A stretch of DNA of 8,214 bases from Roseivirga sp. UBA7431 (GTDB lineage: Bacteria; Bacteroidota; Bacteroidia; Cytophagales; Cyclobacteriaceae): NCBI GenBank assembly GCA_002477595.1, contig DLQN01000094.1:1-8214 (forward strand). The letters run 5' to 3'. The notes beneath the pieces are model-generated. The model did no database searches, was not told the origin of the DNA, and was given only the letters and a program-made list of their open reading frames with translations. A program made the position numbers and the translations under genes. Every line of letters starts with the position of its first letter. Positions within the stretch are counted from its first letter, which is position 1. Positions 1 through 7,228 of the stretch are shown piece after piece.

Positions 1-704
1 TCAGTTATTTTGATTTTGATCCAAATATGGCCTCAGTTGAAGAACTTGAGTCTTTAGGCGTTCCAACATTCCTTGCAAATAGGATAAACAATTACAGATC
101 TAAAGGAGGGGTGTTTTTTATAAAGACTGATCTACTGAAGATTTTCGATTTTCCAGATAGCCTTTTCAACACCCTTTCACCATTTGTTTTACTCCCTGAC
201 CAGAGAGTTGAGATCATTAAGCCTAAAGAGGACGGTGCTAAGAAGCTTTCTCTTAAACAACCAGTAGAGATCAAGGAAAGAAAGGCTGCTCTAGAGGCAA
301 GTTTGCTTCTGGATATAAATACTTCAGACAGTACTCAATTTAAAAAGCTTAGAGGTATAGGATCGAGTTATGCTAGGCGAATTATTTCGTATCGAAAGCT
401 GCTAGGAGGTTATCAGACAGTTGATCAATTAAGAGAGGTTTATGGGATGAATGACACGCTTTTTAATTCGATTAAACCATACATTATATTATCGGATTCT
501 GTATCAATTAGGAAGGTGCCAATCAACCTTGCAACTTTTAAGGAGCTCCTTGCTCATCCATACATTGATTATGAGCAGACCAAGGAAATATTGAATGTGA
601 AGAGTAAAAATGGTAAATTCAGAAAGCCAGAAGATATGTTTCGATTGAAGCTGATGGACAGTTTAGCAATAGAACAGCTTCTACCTTATTTGGATTTTAG
701 ATGA
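1..704 (+). CDS. Helix-hairpin-helix (ComEA-like) protein, 5' end cut by the window edge
   Basis: The frame is open from base 3, so the ATG at base 27 is internal. The codons before it read SYFDFDPN, and FDPN followed by a short 'AS-x-EEL' helix is a common opening of ComEA-like HhH repeats in Bacteroidota. Counting from M27 there are three repeats. The first covers residues 1-58 (VEEL...LANRINNYRSKGG). The second, about 96-157, is the clearest, with 'LRGIGSSYARRIISYR' followed by GGYQTVDQL. The third, about 163-223, is degenerate: its hairpin reads AHPYIDYEQTKEIL, without the GIG turn. HhH domains usually bind the DNA backbone without sequence preference. In this family the missing N-terminus often carries one membrane helix, so surface or periplasmic DNA binding is possible but cannot be seen here. 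The TGA stop overlaps the ATG of nnr (ATGA, 701-704), which suggests translational coupling. No catalytic motif is visible. Family call is firm; biological role is unknown. Confidence 0.85.
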   Translation, partial: SYFDFDPNMASVEELESLGVPTFLANRINNYRSKGGVFFIKTDLLKIFDFPDSLFNTLSPFVLLPDQRVEIIKPKEDGAKKLSLKQPVEIKERKAALEASLLLDINTSDSTQFKKLRGIGSSYARRIISYRKLLGGYQTVDQLREVYGMNDTLFNSIKPYIILSDSVSIRKVPINLATFKELLAHPYIDYEQTKEILNVKSKNGKFRKPEDMFRLKLMDSLAIEQLLPYLDFR

Positions 705-2230
705 AGAGAATAATTACTGCAGACCAAGTTCGTGCTGCAGATCGTGACTGCATAGAAAACGAACCCATTACTTCAATTGATTTAATGGAAAGAGCAGCTG
801 TTGCTTTTGTCGGGGTGTTTGTTTCCCTAGTGCCTTTAGAGTACTCCATACACATAGTTTGCGGATCAGGAAATAATGGTGGTGATGGATTAGCGGTAGC
901 CAGACTCCTCGAAGGAAGAGGTTATCAAGTCAAAATCTCACTGATCCAGTTTAGTGATCAACTCTCGTCAAATTGTCAGGCGAATTTGAATAGAATAGTG
1001 TCGGATGTTAAGCGAGTTGATAAGGTAGATGATCTGGCTATTCAAGAAGATGTTGTAGTTGATGCCATTTTCGGTTCTGGGCTAAGCCGACCTGTAAAGG
1101 GTTTTACAGCTGATGTAATTGATAAAATCAATAACGCTACCGCTAAAATTATCAGTATTGATTTGCCTTCGGGGCTTTTTTCTGAGACCATTGATTTCTC
1201 AGGAGCTATCATCTGTGCAGATCATACGATTGCCTTTCAGCGACCAAAGCTGTCCTTCCTAATCCCAGAATCTGGAGCTTATGTAGGAGAGTTTACAATA
1301 GTAGACATTGGTTTGGGTGAAGAGTTTATAGCATCTCAATCATCAAATTACTTTTTGCTAGACGAAGGTGATGTTCAAGCACTGTTACCTAAACGAAAGA
1401 AGTTTCAACATAAAGGTGACTTTGGAAGGGTTCAGGTCTTTTCTGGGAGTTTTGGCAAGATGGGCGCAGCCTTTTTATGTGGAAAGGCAGTATTGAGAGT
1501 GGGTGCAGGTTTGTTGACACTTCATATTCCAAAATGTGGATATGAGATTATCCAATCAAGTCTGCCAGAAGCTATGGTCACTGTTGATTTACATGATAAT
1601 GAAATTTGTTCTGGTCAAGTGCTCGATAACACGGATGTTGTTTGTGCTGGGCCTGGTTTAGGAACTTCGAAACCTACTGTCGATTGGTTTAAGAAACTGT
1701 TGAAGGGGACTGTTAAGCCTATGGTGCTAGATGCAGATGCTTTGAATATGCTGTCTATGCATCCGGAATTAATGGATGAAGTACCAGAAGGATCGGTAAT
1801 AACACCACATGTGGGTGAGTTTACTCGTTTGTTTGGGTCAAGTGTCAATGGACTAGAGAGAATTGAGAAATTGAAAAGTGTCGCCATTAGCCGCAATTGG
1901 GTGATCGTTTTAAAGGGTGCTCATTCAGCAATTGGTTTGCCGAGTGGTGATGTAATTTTTAATACGACTGGCAATGCAGGCATGGCAACAGCAGGAAGTG
2001 GAGATGTCTTGGCAGGTGTAATTACAGGTCTATTGGCGCAAGGTTTGTCGAGTGAGGGGGCGGCCTTAGCGGGTGTGTTCTTGCATGGGAAGGCAGGAGA
2101 TTTAGCTGAAAAAAGAGTTGGAAAAATGTCATTGATGGCATCAGATTTGCTTAATGAACTTCCAGAAGCAATTACTAACGCAACGCAGAGGTCTTTTATT
2201 TTAAAAAACCCTAACTTTAAGAAACCTTGA
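701..2230 (+). CDS. nnr: Bifunctional NAD(P)H-hydrate epimerase / ADP-dependent (S)-NAD(P)H-hydrate dehydratase
   Basis: This cytoplasmic repair enzyme restores hydrated NADH and NADPH (NADHX, NADPHX). The N-terminal epimerase interconverts the R and S forms, and the C-terminal kinase-like domain dehydrates the S form using ADP in bacteria. The epimerase (YjeF_N) domain covers about residues 1-215: GSGNNGGDG at 55-63, DAIFGSGL at 121-128 and SIDLPSGL at 152-159. The dehydratase domain runs from about 225: HKGDFGRV at 237-244, AGPGLG at 316-321, LDADALN at 343-349, TPHVGEF at 368-374, LKGAHS at 404-409, and the nucleotide-site NTTGNAGMATAGSGDVLAG at 421-439. At 509 residues it is the usual length for the fused form. 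The start at 701 overlaps the preceding HhH gene by four bases, and the next gene follows after 26 bases, so it sits in an operon. No motif residue appears to be missing. Confidence 0.96.
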   Translation: MKRIITADQVRAADRDCIENEPITSIDLMERAAVAFVGVFVSLVPLEYSIHIVCGSGNNGGDGLAVARLLEGRGYQVKISLIQFSDQLSSNCQANLNRIVSDVKRVDKVDDLAIQEDVVVDAIFGSGLSRPVKGFTADVIDKINNATAKIISIDLPSGLFSETIDFSGAIICADHTIAFQRPKLSFLIPESGAYVGEFTIVDIGLGEEFIASQSSNYFLLDEGDVQALLPKRKKFQHKGDFGRVQVFSGSFGKMGAAFLCGKAVLRVGAGLLTLHIPKCGYEIIQSSLPEAMVTVDLHDNEICSGQVLDNTDVVCAGPGLGTSKPTVDWFKKLLKGTVKPMVLDADALNMLSMHPELMDEVPEGSVITPHVGEFTRLFGSSVNGLERIEKLKSVAISRNWVIVLKGAHSAIGLPSGDVIFNTTGNAGMATAGSGDVLAGVITGLLAQGLSSEGAALAGVFLHGKAGDLAEKRVGKMSLMASDLLNELPEAITNATQRSFILKNPNFKKP

Positions 2231-2256
2231 TACTTTAAATCGAGTCTAAATATTTA

Positions 2257-2637
2257 ATGAAACTCTTCAATTACCATATCGCAGTCAGAAAGCTTGTCTT
2301 TGGATTAGCATTATTGTGTATGGCGTTTGCAGCTTCAGCTCAAACGGAAAGGCTGGTGAAAGTTTCTAATGTCAATGATGACGAGAAAATTAAGGTAGAG
2401 GTTTTTCCTAATCCTACTTCTGATTACTTAACCATTGACTTAAGCAATCTAGATTTAAAGAAGCCTAAGATTGAGATCAGAAGCATCATCGGTACCAAGA
2501 TGAGGGTCAATCTAGAAGAGAACGGCTTAAAGAAGTTTAAAGTTGATGTTCAGGCCTTTCGGAGAGGATACTATCTAGTGTTAGTGATGGATGATCAATC
2601 CAAATTCCAACAAACTGTAAGATTCAGTAAGAAATAA
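2257..2637 (+). CDS. Small secreted protein: signal peptide plus T9SS type A C-terminal sorting domain, almost no cargo
   Basis: The 126-residue product has a Sec signal peptide at about 1-28: basic N-region ending RK, hydrophobic core LVFGLALLCMAFA, cleavage after ASA before Q29. After an 18-residue linker, residues 47-126 match the type A sorting domain of type IX secretion (Por secretion tail): VFPNPTSDYLTIDL at 49-62, the IIGTKM strand near 77-82, DVQAFRRGYYLVLV at 97-110, and a basic end VRFSKK. In known T9SS cargo this domain directs outer-membrane passage and is usually cleaved during attachment, at the end of a much larger protein. Here nothing large precedes it, so the domain may itself be the functional unit, for example as a periplasmic beta-sandwich. 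The start at ATG 2257 leaves 26 bases after nnr, with no good Shine-Dalgarno. A terminator follows at once. It could also be the remnant of a longer protein, but the intact signal peptide argues against that. Confidence 0.8.
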   Translation: MKLFNYHIAVRKLVFGLALLCMAFAASAQTERLVKVSNVNDDEKIKVEVFPNPTSDYLTIDLSNLDLKKPKIEIRSIIGTKMRVNLEENGLKKFKVDVQAFRRGYYLVLVMDDQSKFQQTVRFSKK

Positions 2638-2638
2638 A

Positions 2639-2661
2639 AAACCCCGAGAATTTCGGGGTTT
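2639..2661. terminator. Bidirectional rho-independent terminator between the nnr operon and asnS
   Basis: The inverted repeat AAACCCCGA (2639-2647) and TCGGGGTTT (2653-2661) forms a perfect 9-bp stem with a 5-base loop. It starts one base after the TAA of the sorting-domain gene (2635-2637) and ends 6 bases before the asnS stop (2668). On the + strand it is followed by TTTATTGTTTT, and on the - strand by a six-T run and then ATTT, so it can end transcripts from both sides. Confidence 0.9.
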
Positions 2662-2667
2662 ATTGTT

Positions 2668-4116
2668 TTAGTATGCCGCGTTCCCTGGTGTTCGAGGGAA
2701 TGGAATCACATCTCTTATGTTTCCCATGCCTGTGACAAATAGCATAAGCCGTTCGAACCCTAGTCCGAAGCCACTGTGCGGTGCTGTTCCATAGCGTCTG
2801 GTATCTAAGTACCAATCAAGCTCTTCTTCTGGAATATTCATCTCTGCCATGCGACTTTTCAAAACGTCTAATCGTTCCTCTCTTTGCGAACCACCAACAA
2901 TTTCGCCAATACCAGGAAACAGAATGTCCATTGCGCCAACGGTGTTTCCATCTTCATTCATGCGCATGTAGAAAGCTTTAATGTCTTTAGGGTAATCAGT
3001 TAGGATCACTGGCTTTTTAAAATGTTTCTCAACTAAATAGCGTTCATGCTCCGACTGTAAATCGGTTCCCCAGCCCTCAATTGGGAACTGAAACTTTCCT
3101 TTTTTATTGGGTTTTGAGTTCTTTAATATTTCAATTGCTTCTGTATACGTCAGGCGCTCAAAGTCATTTTCAATAACAAACTTTAGCTTTTCCGTGAGCG
3201 TCATCTCATTTCTTTCGGCAGTAGGTTTGTTCTTCTCTTCATCCGATAGTCTCTTTTCTAAGAACTCAAGATCGTCAGCACAATGCGCTAGCGCATACGC
3301 TACTAAATATTTCAGAAATTCTTCAGCCAAATCCATGTTGTCTACGAGATCATAGAATGCCATCTCTGGTTCTATCATCCAGAACTCAGCCAAGTGTCTT
3401 GTGGTGTTAGAGTTCTCGGCTCTAAAGGTGGGTCCAAAAGTATAAATATCGCCAAGTGCCAATGCACCAAGCTCACCTTCTAACTGACCAGAAACGGTTA
3501 GGTTAGTTTCCTTTCCGAAAAAATCCTTGCTATGGTCTATAGTCCCATCCTCTTTCAGCGGAGGGTTAATTGGGTCAAGCGTTGATACTCTAAACATTTC
3601 ACCTGCACCTTCTGCATCAGAACCTGTTACAAAAGGGGTATGCCAATAGTAGAATCCTTTCTCGTTGAAGAATTGGTGAACCGCAAAGGACATGGCATGC
3701 CTCATTCTAAAAATGGAGCTAAATGTATTCGTGCGAGGCCTTAGGTGTGCGATCTCTCGTAGGAACTCTAAGGAATGCTTTTTGGGTTGAAGCGGGTATT
3801 TCTCAGGGTCAGCAACACCGAGTACCTCGATTGCCTCGGCAGCAATTTCGACATTTTGGCCAGCGCCTTGTGAAGCAACGAGCTTACCTTTTACTGAAAT
3901 ACTGGCTCCTGTAGTAATGTCTTTAAGAACCTCTTCACTAATTGCAGAAGGGTCAGCAACCACTTGAATGCTATTGACCGAAGAACCATCATTCAGCGCA
4001 ATAAAGCTTACATGTTTATTGCCTCTCTTTGTCCTTACCCAACCCTTTGCCACTACATCGACATCAACCTGACCGCTTTTAAGAAGTTCGGCTATTTTGG
4101 TTCTCTTTGTTTTCAT
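2668..4116 (-). CDS. asnS: Asparagine--tRNA ligase (AsnRS), class II
   Basis: It charges tRNA-Asn with asparagine using ATP in the cytoplasm. From the ATG at 4114-4116 the product has 482 residues, close to the usual bacterial length. Residues 18-105 form the anticodon-binding OB fold ([22 protein letters not shown]). The class II core follows: the motif 1 region [15 protein letters not shown] at 150-164, GAGEMF at 170-175, motif 2 [19 protein letters not shown] at 231-249, GGSQREER at 408-415, and motif 3 GFGLGFERL at 449-457. The short AEFWMIEPE segment and overall layout fit AsnRS rather than AspRS. The frame stays open five codons further to a TTG at 4129-4131, but the ATG start gives the [12 protein letters not shown] opening expected for Bacteroidota AsnRS and sits a sensible distance from the candidate promoter. 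The gene is convergent with the nnr operon and divergent from rpoN. Confidence 0.95.
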   Translation of the reverse strand: MKTKRTKIAELLKSGQVDVDVVAKGWVRTKRGNKHVSFIALNDGSSVNSIQVVADPSAISEEVLKDITTGASISVKGKLVASQGAGQNVEIAAEAIEVLGVADPEKYPLQPKKHSLEFLREIAHLRPRTNTFSSIFRMRHAMSFAVHQFFNEKGFYYWHTPFVTGSDAEGAGEMFRVSTLDPINPPLKEDGTIDHSKDFFGKETNLTVSGQLEGELGALALGDIYTFGPTFRAENSNTTRHLAEFWMIEPEMAFYDLVDNMDLAEEFLKYLVAYALAHCADDLEFLEKRLSDEEKNKPTAERNEMTLTEKLKFVIENDFERLTYTEAIEILKNSKPNKKGKFQFPIEGWGTDLQSEHERYLVEKHFKKPVILTDYPKDIKAFYMRMNEDGNTVGAMDILFPGIGEIVGGSQREERLDVLKSRMAEMNIPEEELDWYLDTRRYGTAPHSGFGLGFERLMLFVTGMGNIRDVIPFPRTPGNAAY

Positions 4117-4147
4117 GGTTACTGTACTCAATGAATTTTAAATGATG

Positions 4148-4178
4148 CAAAGCAATCATTTTTTACTTTCAAACACAA
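4148..4178 (-). promoter_or_regulatory. Possible asnS promoter (Bacteroidota type, one mismatch)
   Basis: Read on the - strand, TTG (4178-4176) is followed after 20 bases by TTGCTTTG (4155-4148). This fits the Bacteroidota pattern TTG-N17-23-TAnnTTTG except for T in place of A at the second box position. The box ends 31 bases before the asnS ATG. It is a weak match in AT-rich DNA and was found by eye only. Confidence 0.3.
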
Positions 4179-4230
4179 CTAATTGATAATCATTTACTAG
4201 GGGTATATGCGTAAGTACTTTGATAATTAT

Positions 4231-4254
4231 GTCCTTATAAATGCATGTATGGAC
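4231..4254 (+). other. Imperfect palindrome followed by a T-rich run in the asnS-rpoN intergenic region
   Basis: GTCC at 4231-4234 pairs with GGAC at 4251-4254. Inside, TTATA (4235-4239) faces TGTAT (4246-4250) with one T-T mismatch and one G-T pair. ATTTTTTAT follows directly on the + strand. It could be a weak hairpin terminator or attenuator, or an operator for a dimeric regulator. The stem is AT-rich and chance is a real alternative. Apart from this and the promoter candidates I see nothing specific in the 256 bases between asnS and rpoN. Confidence 0.25.
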
Positions 4255-4334
4255 ATTTTTTATCGGTTTGAGATTTTCTGCATGGTTTTTGTTAAAAAGT
4301 GTTACAAAGTCAACCAATCTCTCGTTCTTTCCTT

Positions 4335-4342
4335 TAAATTTG
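4335..4342 (+). promoter_or_regulatory. Candidate rpoN promoter -7 box TAAATTTG
   Basis: TAAATTTG matches the Bacteroidota housekeeping -7 consensus TAnnTTTG at every fixed position. It ends 30 bases before the rpoN ATG, implying a 5' leader of roughly 20-25 bases. No TTG lies 17-23 bases upstream, so the -33 element is missing or degenerate. An eight-T run at 4361-4368 lies between the presumed transcript start and the ATG. Confidence 0.45.
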
Positions 4343-4372
4343 GATTAATAGAAAGAGCGATTTTTTTTCCTA

Positions 4373-5824
4373 ATGCAAAAACTAAGTCTTAATCAATCCT
4401 TAGGCCAGAAGCTATCACCTCAACAGATTCAATTCATAAAACTGTTGCAGGTCCCTACTGCCGAGCTCGATACTCGTGTAGAGGAGGAGCTTGAGATTAA
4501 CCCTGCCTTGGAAGAAGGAAGTGAGGAAGAGGCTGCTCCAGAAAAAGAGGATTTCGAAGATAGTGAAGCAAGCTCTACCGAGGACCTTAATGTAGAGGAC
4601 TATTTAGGGGATGATGATTTCTCTGGCTACAAAATGCAGGGAGATGGTAACTACAGCGAGGAGGAAGATCGTGAGATGCCAGTGGCTATGCAAGCTTCAC
4701 TCAATGATCAGCTAGAGGCACAGCTCGGGTTTTTAGGACTAGAAGAGCGCCAAGATAATATTGCTAAACAGCTTATTGGAAGTATTGAGTCTGATGGTTA
4801 TATCAGAAGGGAACTCGATGCCATTGTGAACGATTTGGCATTTGCTCAAAACATTGAGACAGACATAGAAGAGCTAGAAGAGTTGTTGGGTCAGATTCAA
4901 GAATTCGATCCGCCAGGTATTGCCGCGAGAAGTCTTCAAGAGTGTCTTTTAATTCAGCTTGAGAAAAAGAGAGATAACCTTGAGGAGGACGAGGCGACTT
5001 TGACTGCAATTCGGATTATATCTCTATGCTTCGATGAATTCACGAAAAAGCACTATGATAAAATTCTTAAGAAACTCAATATTGAAGATGATGAGTTATT
5101 GAAGGCTGCTGTCAGTGCAATCACAAAATTAAATCCGAAACCCGGAGGGATATCTGGCGGATTGGTAAAGACTCAATATTTGATCCCAGACTTTTTAATG
5201 ACTAATAGTAGTGGGAAATACGACCTTACATTGAATAGCAGGAATGCACCAGAACTTCGAGTGAGCCAATCATACTCCGATATGTTTTCAGCTTACGATA
5301 AGAGTGATAAGAAAGACAAGAAGCTTAAAGAAACAGTGACTTTTGTGAAGCAGAAACTAGATGCTGCAAAATGGTTTATCGATGCAATTAAGCAACGTCA
5401 AAACACATTGCTGAGGACTATGGAATCTATCATTAAGTATCAGTTTGAATTTTTCAAGGACGGAGATGAATCAAAGCTTAGGCCGATGATCCTGAAGGAT
5501 ATCGCCAATGAAATTAATATGGATATTTCCACTGTTTCTAGGGTGGCAAATTCTAAGTCAATACAGACGGATTTTGGAATTTTTCCTTTAAAGTATTTTT
5601 TCAGTGAAGGCATCTCAACGACAAGCGGTGAAGATGTCAGTAGTAGGGAAGTGAAAAATGTACTTGCAGAACTCATCAATGAAGAAGACAAGAAAAAGCC
5701 ACTTTCTGATGATAAGTTGGAGGAATTCTTGAAAGCTAAAGGCTATAATATTGCCAGACGTACTGTGGCTAAATATCGTGAGCAGTTGAACATTCCCGTG
5801 GCTCGCCTGAGAAAAGAACTCTGA
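4373..5824 (+). CDS. rpoN: RNA polymerase sigma-54 factor (sigma-N)
   Basis: It directs RNA polymerase to -24/-12 promoters, where open-complex formation needs an AAA+ enhancer-binding activator. The 483 residues show all the expected regions. Region I (1-47) begins QKLSLNQSLGQKLSPQQIQFIKLLQ and holds the ELEINPALEE activator-response helix. Region II (about 48-105) is very acidic and variable. The core-binding domain is about 108-300 (QASLNDQLEAQL, EFDPPGIAARSLQECLLIQL, LNPKPGG). A helix-turn-helix lies at about 373-395 (LKDIANEINMDISTVSRVAN), then FGIFPLKYFF at 401-410. The RpoN box ARRTVAKYRE at 461-470 reads the -24 element and matches the textbook sequence. Length is typical. It heads a tight operon with a PAP2-like membrane protein one base downstream and a PaaG-like isomerase after that. 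The ATG at 4373 is the only start that preserves region I exactly. No activator gene is in the window. Confidence 0.97.
   Translation: MQKLSLNQSLGQKLSPQQIQFIKLLQVPTAELDTRVEEELEINPALEEGSEEEAAPEKEDFEDSEASSTEDLNVEDYLGDDDFSGYKMQGDGNYSEEEDREMPVAMQASLNDQLEAQLGFLGLEERQDNIAKQLIGSIESDGYIRRELDAIVNDLAFAQNIETDIEELEELLGQIQEFDPPGIAARSLQECLLIQLEKKRDNLEEDEATLTAIRIISLCFDEFTKKHYDKILKKLNIEDDELLKAAVSAITKLNPKPGGISGGLVKTQYLIPDFLMTNSSGKYDLTLNSRNAPELRVSQSYSDMFSAYDKSDKKDKKLKETVTFVKQKLDAAKWFIDAIKQRQNTLLRTMESIIKYQFEFFKDGDESKLRPMILKDIANEINMDISTVSRVANSKSIQTDFGIFPLKYFFSEGISTTSGEDVSSREVKNVLAELINEEDKKKPLSDDKLEEFLKAKGYNIARRTVAKYREQLNIPVARLRKEL
5809..5818 (+). promoter_or_regulatory. Purine-rich ribosome-binding stretch inside the rpoN 3' end
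   Basis: GAGAAAAGAA lies inside the last rpoN codons and ends 7 bases before the TTG at 5826. It is one of the better Shine-Dalgarno-like runs in the window and supports the TTG start of the next gene over the later ATG at 5874. It is only a partial match to AGGAGG. Confidence 0.4.
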
Positions 5825-5825
5825 T

Positions 5826-6443
5826 TTGACCTTTTTAGCAAAATTTATAACCTATCTATTTCAGCCGCTCATAATGCCAACATTGGTGTTTTACACCATT
5901 TTGTTTCATTTGGGGAATAGTTCTAACCTTACCGATAAAGGTCGTTGGACAGTTGTTTCCTTGATATTTGTCACTACTTGCCTGGTACCTGTCCTGACCG
6001 TGGTCATGTTTCGCGTCACCAAAGTCATTAAAGATTTACACATGCTGAATAGAAAGGATAGATATATGCCTTTCATCTTTATTTCTTTATTCTACCTCGT
6101 GGTCTCGTTTATGATCAAAGACCAAGAATGGATGACCCCAGCTATGAGCATTACTTTCTTGGCGATAACAACGGTGGTAATCTTAACGAATGGGATAACA
6201 TTTAAATGGAAAATCAGTGCGCATGCTGCAGGGATTGCTGGATTATTGGGTTTTATTGTTGCTTACAAACACACTTTTCAAGCAACTAACACATTGTTTT
6301 GGCCCTTGATTATTGCCATTGTATTAACCGGAATAATATCATGGGCAAGGTTATATTTGAATGCGCACAAGCCAACTGAGATTTTAGGTGGTTTATTGCT
6401 CGGTTTTATTATCAGTTACGGTTCAATTGCTTTATTTCTTTAG
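5826..6443 (+). CDS. PAP2-superfamily-like integral membrane protein (degenerate phosphatase motifs)
   Basis: The 205-residue hydrophobic protein has about seven predicted helices (roughly 5-29, 41-63, 81-98, 103-122, 132-147, 155-172, 186-204). PAP2 enzymes dephosphorylate lipid phosphates such as phosphatidate or undecaprenyl diphosphate using three motifs: Kx6RP, PSGH and SRx5Hx3D. Here they appear as NRKDRYMP (75-82), ISAH (130-133) and WARLYLNAHKPTE (173-185). The two histidines (133, 181) and Arg175 are kept, but the PSGH glycine and proline are lost and the last Asp is Glu185. Activity is therefore plausible but not assured. The TTG start lies one base after the rpoN stop. The first ATG (5874) would remove half of the first helix, so I keep TTG. 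The next gene starts 3 bases after the stop, so translation is probably coupled through the operon. Confidence 0.7.
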   Translation: MTFLAKFITYLFQPLIMPTLVFYTILFHLGNSSNLTDKGRWTVVSLIFVTTCLVPVLTVVMFRVTKVIKDLHMLNRKDRYMPFIFISLFYLVVSFMIKDQEWMTPAMSITFLAITTVVILTNGITFKWKISAHAAGIAGLLGFIVAYKHTFQATNTLFWPLIIAIVLTGIISWARLYLNAHKPTEILGGLLLGFIISYGSIALFL

Positions 6444-6446
6444 ACT

Positions 6447-7226
6447 ATGTTCGAATTTTTAAAATATGATGTTAAGGACGGTGTAGCTACCATTACGCTC
6501 AATCGCCCAGATGTATACAACGCACTGAATAATGAGATTACTTATGAATTGCAGGCGGCATTCAAAGATGCCAAGCGAAACAATGAAGTAAGGGTAGTTG
6601 TGTTAACTGGAGAGGGTAAGGCTTTTTGCTCTGGGCAAGATTTAAAGGCTTCTTCTGCTGAGCCTAACAGGTCTTTTTCAGATTCGATCCATAAAAGATA
6701 CAATCCAATCATCAAGGCAATTCGCAATTTACCTAAACCTGTTATTTGCCGTTTGAATGGTGTCGCTGCTGGAGCTGGATGTTCATTTGCAATTGCATGT
6801 GATATTGTGGTGGCCAGCGAAAGTGCCAAGCTGATAGAAGTCTTTGTCAATATCGGCTTAGTACTTGATTCAGGTTCTTCCTACTTCCTGCCAAGGCTCT
6901 TAGGTTCTTCTAAGGCCTTCGAATTGGCAACGATGGGTACAAGGGTTAGTGGGAAGGAAGCCGAAGCTATGGGCTTGATTAATAAGTGTGTGGCTGATGA
7001 GTCTTTAGACGAAGCAGTGAAGGTGTATACTGATTATTATGCCAAAGCGCCTACTAAAGCTATTGGTCTCATGAAAAAGATGTTAAATAAGTCTCAAGGA
7101 GCTACTTTATCAGAGATGCTTGACTATGAGGCATATAACCAAGACATTGCAGGGGCTACATTCGATCATAAAGAAGGCGTACAAGCTTTCTTAGATAAAC
7201 GTTTACCTGAATTTAAGGGAGAGTAG
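6447..7226 (+). CDS. Enoyl-CoA hydratase/isomerase family protein, PaaG-like (ring-epoxyphenylacetyl-CoA isomerase type)
   Basis: A 259-residue crotonase-fold protein, normal length for the family, acting on CoA thioesters in the cytoplasm. The oxyanion-hole segments are AFCSGQDLK at 59-67 and NGVAAGAGCSFAIACDIV at 104-121. The two glutamates that carry out hydration in true enoyl-CoA hydratases are replaced, at about Ser113 and Phe133. Asp141 in GLVLDSG sits where PaaG-type isomerases carry their acidic residue (IPDCGG). Other PaaG-like features are the GQDL motif, LPRLLG at 148-153 and the C-terminal 'EGVQAFLDKR' at 243-252. An isomerase is therefore more likely than a hydratase. E. coli PaaG converts ring-1,2-epoxyphenylacetyl-CoA to the oxepin, but no other paa gene is near, so the substrate may differ, for example delta3/delta2 enoyl-CoA isomerisation. 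It is the third gene of the rpoN operon. Its stop lies 2 bases from the stop of the convergent beta-barrel gene. Confidence 0.85.
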   Translation: MFEFLKYDVKDGVATITLNRPDVYNALNNEITYELQAAFKDAKRNNEVRVVVLTGEGKAFCSGQDLKASSAEPNRSFSDSIHKRYNPIIKAIRNLPKPVICRLNGVAAGAGCSFAIACDIVVASESAKLIEVFVNIGLVLDSGSSYFLPRLLGSSKAFELATMGTRVSGKEAEAMGLINKCVADESLDEAVKVYTDYYAKAPTKAIGLMKKMLNKSQGATLSEMLDYEAYNQDIAGATFDHKEGVQAFLDKRLPEFKGE

Positions 7227-7228
7227 CA

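Noticed and set aside
1615..1896. Antisense open frame inside nnr, and similar antisense frames inside rpoN, the isomerase gene and asnS
   Set aside because: All lie wholly within well-supported genes, show no motifs or starts of their own, and read as shadows of the real coding frames.
4183..4227. Direct repeat TTGATAAT at 4183-4190 and 4220-4227
   Set aside because: Only eight AT-rich bases, which is expected by chance in this spacer; no further copies seen.
4207..4392. 61-codon open frame in the asnS-rpoN gap
   Set aside because: It overlaps the rpoN start in another frame, has no ribosome site, contains the candidate rpoN promoter and has a composition of translated AT-rich spacer.
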